Shown here: piece by piece, positions 60,121-64,000 of the stretch
Layout: every line of letters begins with the position of its first letter
Position numbering within the stretch: the stretch's first letter is position 1
NCBI GenBank assembly: GCA_011109175.1
Contig: RDEW01000032.1
Coordinates: 92,404-156,403, forward strand
DNA: 64,000 bases
Direction of reading: 5' to 3'
Source: Dicyema japonicum
Taxonomy: Eukaryota > Dicyemida > Rhombozoa > Dicyemidae
The notes under the pieces: model-generated
Database searches by the model: none
Told to the model about the DNA's origin: nothing
What the model saw: only the letters and a program-made list of their open reading frames with translations
Position numbers and translations under genes: made by a program

Positions 60121-60305
60121 TACGTCTGCAGCTTCATATCTACTCCTCACTATCCTAGTAACCCTTGCGGTACTTTGTTTGCAACTCATTATTATTATTA
60201 GTTGCAACTTTTTCATATATTGTTACTAATAATAGTTAAAAAAATATTTATTAAAAAAAATAAAAATATTTATTCTTTAATTAAATTTTAGGAAGACAAT
60301 ATATA

Positions 60306-60832
60306 TTAGTCAGATTGATCTGATGTAGAAGTGAAATTATCTGGAACCTTCGGTAAAATAATACGATCATTTTCACCGAATCTACATATTATATAAATTA
60401 AAACGTTAATAAATCTCTTCTTCTTAAATACTTACTGTTCTTATTAGCGAAATCTATTTGTAAAACGTCCATCATTATCTAACATTTTAAAACAGAGAAT
60501 GCTACCCTTCAAAAAATAGATTATAGTAATACGGTGAAGCATCTTTGTAGAGGTTACAATAATTTTTCATATAATTTTTAATTACTTTAAATGCGTTGTG
60601 GACAGTAAAAATTCTATCGTATTGAATTTCGCTGAATCCCCACTTTTCATATTTTAGGTTTTTCTTAATATAATACATGAATCTCTAGGAATTCATGGAT
60701 ATACATTACTTCATTGGAAATAGAGTAGTGGAAAGAATTTTCAACGACTAGACAACCATTTACTGTTTCACCATTCATTTTAAAAAATTAACGAATAATT
60801 TCTTTTATAGTTGCCGGTTGCCCGTTCGACAT
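60306..60832 (-). CDS. Small unrecognised multi-exon gene
   Basis: The minus strand has protein-like segments that join by short introns. From ATG at 60832 (MSNGQPATIKEIIR) or 60778 (MNGETVNG) to NGCLVVENSFHYSISNEV. After a 22-nt intron comes FMYYIKKNLKYEKWGFSEIQ with YDRIFTVHNAFKVIKNYMKN, and near the end FGENDRIILPKVPDNFTS ending in TAA at 60306-60308. One join near 60500 is not clean (homopolymer T run, possible one-base error). Codon-like composition over 500 nt makes a real gene likely, but I do not recognise the family. The stretch 60835-61060 may hold a further exon (KFKFIKEIIRIRLRGLINFN). Confidence 0.45.
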
Positions 60833-61065
60833 GGAAGGCGGTCTTCAATTAACAACTTCCTGCATTTCCTTCATCGATTTAATTAAATTCATACTACTCT
60901 TGATATTAAAATTAATTAACCCCCTCAACCGAATTCTAATTATTTCCTTAATAAACTTGAACTTCCTTAGTGAGCGGCAAAAAAAGTATCAATTTACCCA
61001 GTGGCCTTCCGAATATTAGCTTGTCTATTATTTATTATTTAAGCACTTCACGAGAGCCATACTAA

Positions 61066-63250
61066 TTATAGCCCCGCATGTGCAGCAAAAGAAACAAGGT
61101 TAGATGTCATCCTTTTCCATGCTCCCCTGTTCCTAGCCAAGGCTCTCATGTTGTCCAGGTCGTCGGCATTTTTTAGATTTCTTTTGATATTGACCAGGTC
61201 TTTTTGTAAGACTATTGGCAGTGTTGTTCTAGGTCTTCCACGATAGCGGCCTTCTTGACTAACATAGTATGTTTTTATAGATATGTTAGGTGGGGATGTT
61301 AATTCTATCCTCAGCACGTGTCCGAAGAGCTTCCATCGGGATTCCAGTACTTCTAAGCTGATAGGTCTAGAGCTGCATCTCTTATATAAAGCATTCCTCG
61401 ATATTCTCGTTGGCCAAGTAATTCCTGTTATTTTTCTCAGCTGACCTCTGTGGAACGAGTCTAGTTTTTCCATATCCGCTGATGAGGTCGCCCAAATTCC
61501 AGCGTTATATAAAAGTACGGGTTTTATGAATGAGTCGTATAATAGGATTCTCATTTTCGTGTCGATACCTTTTTGATTGAGCCATGGATTCTTCAGTTTA
61601 TATAACGCAGCATTGGCTAGAGTTTTCCTACTTAAAATATCTTCGCTATCTCCCAGCAGTGAACCAAGTTTCTTTACTTGTCGCCACTTCTCTTCTAGGA
61701 CGTTACTTATCATTTTTATCTCTGTGAGTTCTGTTTTCTCTCTGTTCACAGTAAGAAACCATTTCCCTAGTACATCTGGTGCTTTTTCTAATAGGTTTTC
61801 CAGGACCTCTTTGTCTTCAGGAATTAGGTCTACATCGTCCGCGTAGATTACTTCTTCCATCTTTCCTTGGTATAACGGTCTAAGTTCCCTCATAGCGGCT
61901 TCCAAATAAATTGTGAATAGTTGAGGAGAACGAGATTCTCCTTGTGGAGTGCTCGTATTTGTTTCAAATTTTCTTGAATAGGTCTTTCCGACTCTCACAA
62001 GGAGCTCAGTGTTTAAAGTAAAATTCGAGTCATCCTTAGACTCGACTCATCAAGAAATCCGCTTAGTACCCCCATTAATACGTTCCTGTTAACCGTATCA
62101 AAAGCTTTGATAGGTCAATTCCCAGAATATTGGTGGCGTTACGGTATCTTTGATATGTTGCACACCTCCATCTGTGACTCCAGACCGCATCAGCTGTGGA
62201 TCTCCCTTCTCGAAAACCACTTTGACTATCTGGTAGGTATTTGTAAGCAGATCCTTTTATTTGTTCAAGCACACTGTTTGCCAAGACTTTGCATAATTAA
62301 TTTAGTGATATGATGGGTCGCAAATTTTCGAGCGGTCCTTTGGTTTTGTTGATTTTTTGTATGGGGATTAGTAGTCCCGTACCCAGAGGTATAGTTGAGT
62401 TAGTCGAAAACATTTCGTTTAGTAGTGTAGCGGTTTTTCCAAAAAGGGCGCCAAGGCCGTATTTCAGTAATTCTGGGTTTATCGCATCTGGTCCAAGACT
62501 TCTGTTATTCTTGAGTTTACGGCAGGCCATTTTGATTTCCTCGACCGTGATTGGTATCTCCAGGGGGTTTTAGCCTTCCAACAAATGGGTAGATTTCCAT
62601 GGTTTTGATGTTGAAAAGCTTCTCAAAGTGAGCCGCGATAGCTTCAGTTTGTTCTTCGGTGTTCAGTATCAGCTTACCGTTCTTGTCTTTTATGGTTAGT
62701 CGACTTCTGTTTGTTCGCCGCAGCAAACGGGCAGCGACGTACACCTGTGAGTTGTCTTTCACTTTGTTTACTTCTATACAGGAAGCTATTTCTTCTATGA
62801 AAAGCTTCTTGTTCAGACCCTTTATTTTTTATTTTCTTCTGACACGTTGCCTTTCGCCTTGAAGGGCTTTTATCGTATTAGTGTCAGTGGCATTTGATTT
62901 TTTCATATTTATTTCTTTTAGACTTTTCGCAAGCTCAGGAACATCTGGATGAATAGCCTTCAGGTGCATTTTACTATTCTCCCTTTTGCCAAGACATGCT
63001 TAAGCAGCTTCGTTGATGGTGTTTTTTGTGCGTTTCTTCTAACGTGGGATCCACCAATACGTCCTGCATATGAGTCTGAATGTATTGTTGATATCTCTCA
63101 GTAGTCTCCGGTTGGGAAATCAGACTTTCAGTCGCATAGTCACCTCTGATTTTCTCAAATTCGTGATTTTTGGAATTCCTTGTATTTGATGGCATGTTTT
63201 TTCAGGGTGAAGGTCGCAATAACCATCTTGTGGTCGCTGACAGTCGTCGA
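61066..63250 (-). mobile_element. RTE-like LINE, endonuclease end and reverse transcriptase
   Basis: Minus strand, in order: endonuclease end with SDHKMVIATF near 63220; linker helix; SLGPDAINPELLKYG; LRPIISLN; SQSGFREGRSTADAV near 62240; AFDTVNRN; TPQGESRSPQLFTIYLEAAM; catalytic YADDVDL near 61850; WRQVKKLGSLLGDSEDI; LLYNAGIWA; LDSFHRGQLRKITGI; RWKLFGHVLR; LARNRGAWKRM; stop at 61066. The last 310 codons are open and intact, but frameshifts break the upstream part (e.g. near 62090 and 62570). It is the youngest-looking LINE here. Confidence 0.85.
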
Positions 63251-63639
63251 GCCTTTATTTTGGAAAGTCAAAGGCAGCGGACCGGATATCAGGCGTTTTA
63301 AATTTGTGTAAAAATTAAAGACCGAATATCAACTAGTCCTGATTGAAAATTCGATTTATTTCATAATTAAAGATAAAAAATAATTTATTGACAAATTAAC
63401 TGTTTTTTAATTATAATATAAAAATTCTCGAAACGAGTAAGCCACGTTTCTGTGGACGCTCACAAGTCACACTTTCTGGGATACATGATGCTAATCTCAA
63501 GTATGTCAAAAGAAAACTGAGATGTAAAGAACATCCAGACGACTTTAGAGAAGTTGCACTCGATTGTGGAAATTAAATCAATCACCTCGATGTTTCGAAG
63601 CCCCAAAGTAAAACTATAGCTATTATGAGTTAGAAGTGG
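63251..63639. other. Element-derived or intergenic stretch
   Basis: AT-rich between the RTE-like endonuclease end and repeat D; no endonuclease core is readable. Confidence 0.4.
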
Positions 63640-64000
63640 TGATGTAGTAGTTCCTCTATTGTATTAAATCTCTACTTAGCATCATGTTGGATGAAAGGTT
63701 TTATCTTCTAATGCTCGTGAGCATAGAATGTTGGCGTACTCAGGAGACACTGGATCACAAAACGACAAGGTTAAGGTCAAAACAGACAGGGATCGGAATA
63801 TTGAACCGCTAACGGACTCGGAGACTTCACGTATCTCGGTATTTTCGATGCATTTGATAAGATATCGTTGAGGGGAATGTTTGTTAGGTTGGTCACTCTC
63901 ATGAATACGATTTTATCCATGTCCCTAAACTCAGCTTTATTTTAAAAGTTATCATCTCCAGTGTTTAAAACAGCATACTGTCGTTTTAAGACAGCATACT
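63640..64000. repeat. Dispersed repeat D, copy 2
   Basis: Near-identical to 59750-60120, with a one-base deletion (around 63838) and other small changes; continues to the window edge. Confidence 0.75.

Noticed and set aside
59852-60229. A 125-residue membrane protein gene on the plus strand
   Set aside because: The second copy of the same block is frameshifted and differences do not respect codons; treated as a repeat.
1-64000. CRISPR arrays, bacterial operons, ribosome binding sites
   Set aside because: No regularly spaced repeats of that type were seen, and the spliced genes are eukaryotic.

Overview
The window looks like an AT-rich, repeat-laden metazoan genome with exceptionally small spliceosomal introns. 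I could place GT-AG introns of 21-28 nt in every multi-exon gene I recognised (GPATCH1-like, TRAPPC2L-like, FRG1-like, the dynein-2 heavy chain, two adhesion-GPCR genes). One 18-nt candidate is less certain. Animal-specific content (POU homeobox, adhesion and rhodopsin-like GPCRs) combined with such introns suggests a dicyemid mesozoan, a group known for tiny introns. That taxon is inference, and other compact parasitic animals are possible.

Layout. 1-2.7 kb: LINE 5' fragment, an unidentified C-terminal exon and an integrase-like fragment. 2.7-4.4 kb: GPATCH1-like gene (-). 6.04-9.94 kb: 5' part of an adhesion-GPCR gene (-) with five tandem ectodomain modules, cut off at a single N. 10-24 kb: mostly LINE and SINE relics, two of them nested. 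25.15-25.6 kb: compact TRAPPC2L-like gene (-). 27.3-27.8 kb: assembly gap. 28.4-31.4 kb: a complete adhesion GPCR (-) with two copies of the same module, GAIN-like region, GPS motif and seven membrane segments. 32-34 kb: SINE and LINE relic. 33.9-34.9 kb: intronless rhodopsin-like GPCR (-). 36.25-50.6 kb: dynein-2 heavy chain DYNC2H1 (-). 52.7-53.5 kb: intronless divergent POU-homeobox gene (-). 55.6-56.5 kb: FRG1-like gene (+). 57-64 kb: R4/Dong-like and RTE-like LINE remains, a repeated block and one unrecognised small gene.

The most interesting content is the pair of paralogous adhesion GPCRs. Their ectodomain is built from a roughly 190-residue cysteine-containing module that I cannot assign to a known family. 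The module is encoded by an exon pair bounded by phase-1 introns, so it can multiply without breaking frame (five copies in one gene, two in the other). The two genes also share about 300 bp of upstream sequence. Housekeeping genes (RNA processing, vesicle tethering, intraflagellar transport) sit between dense transposon debris of at least four LINE types and one tRNA-derived SINE family. Several local direct duplications, two of them next to single Ns, advise caution about assembly.
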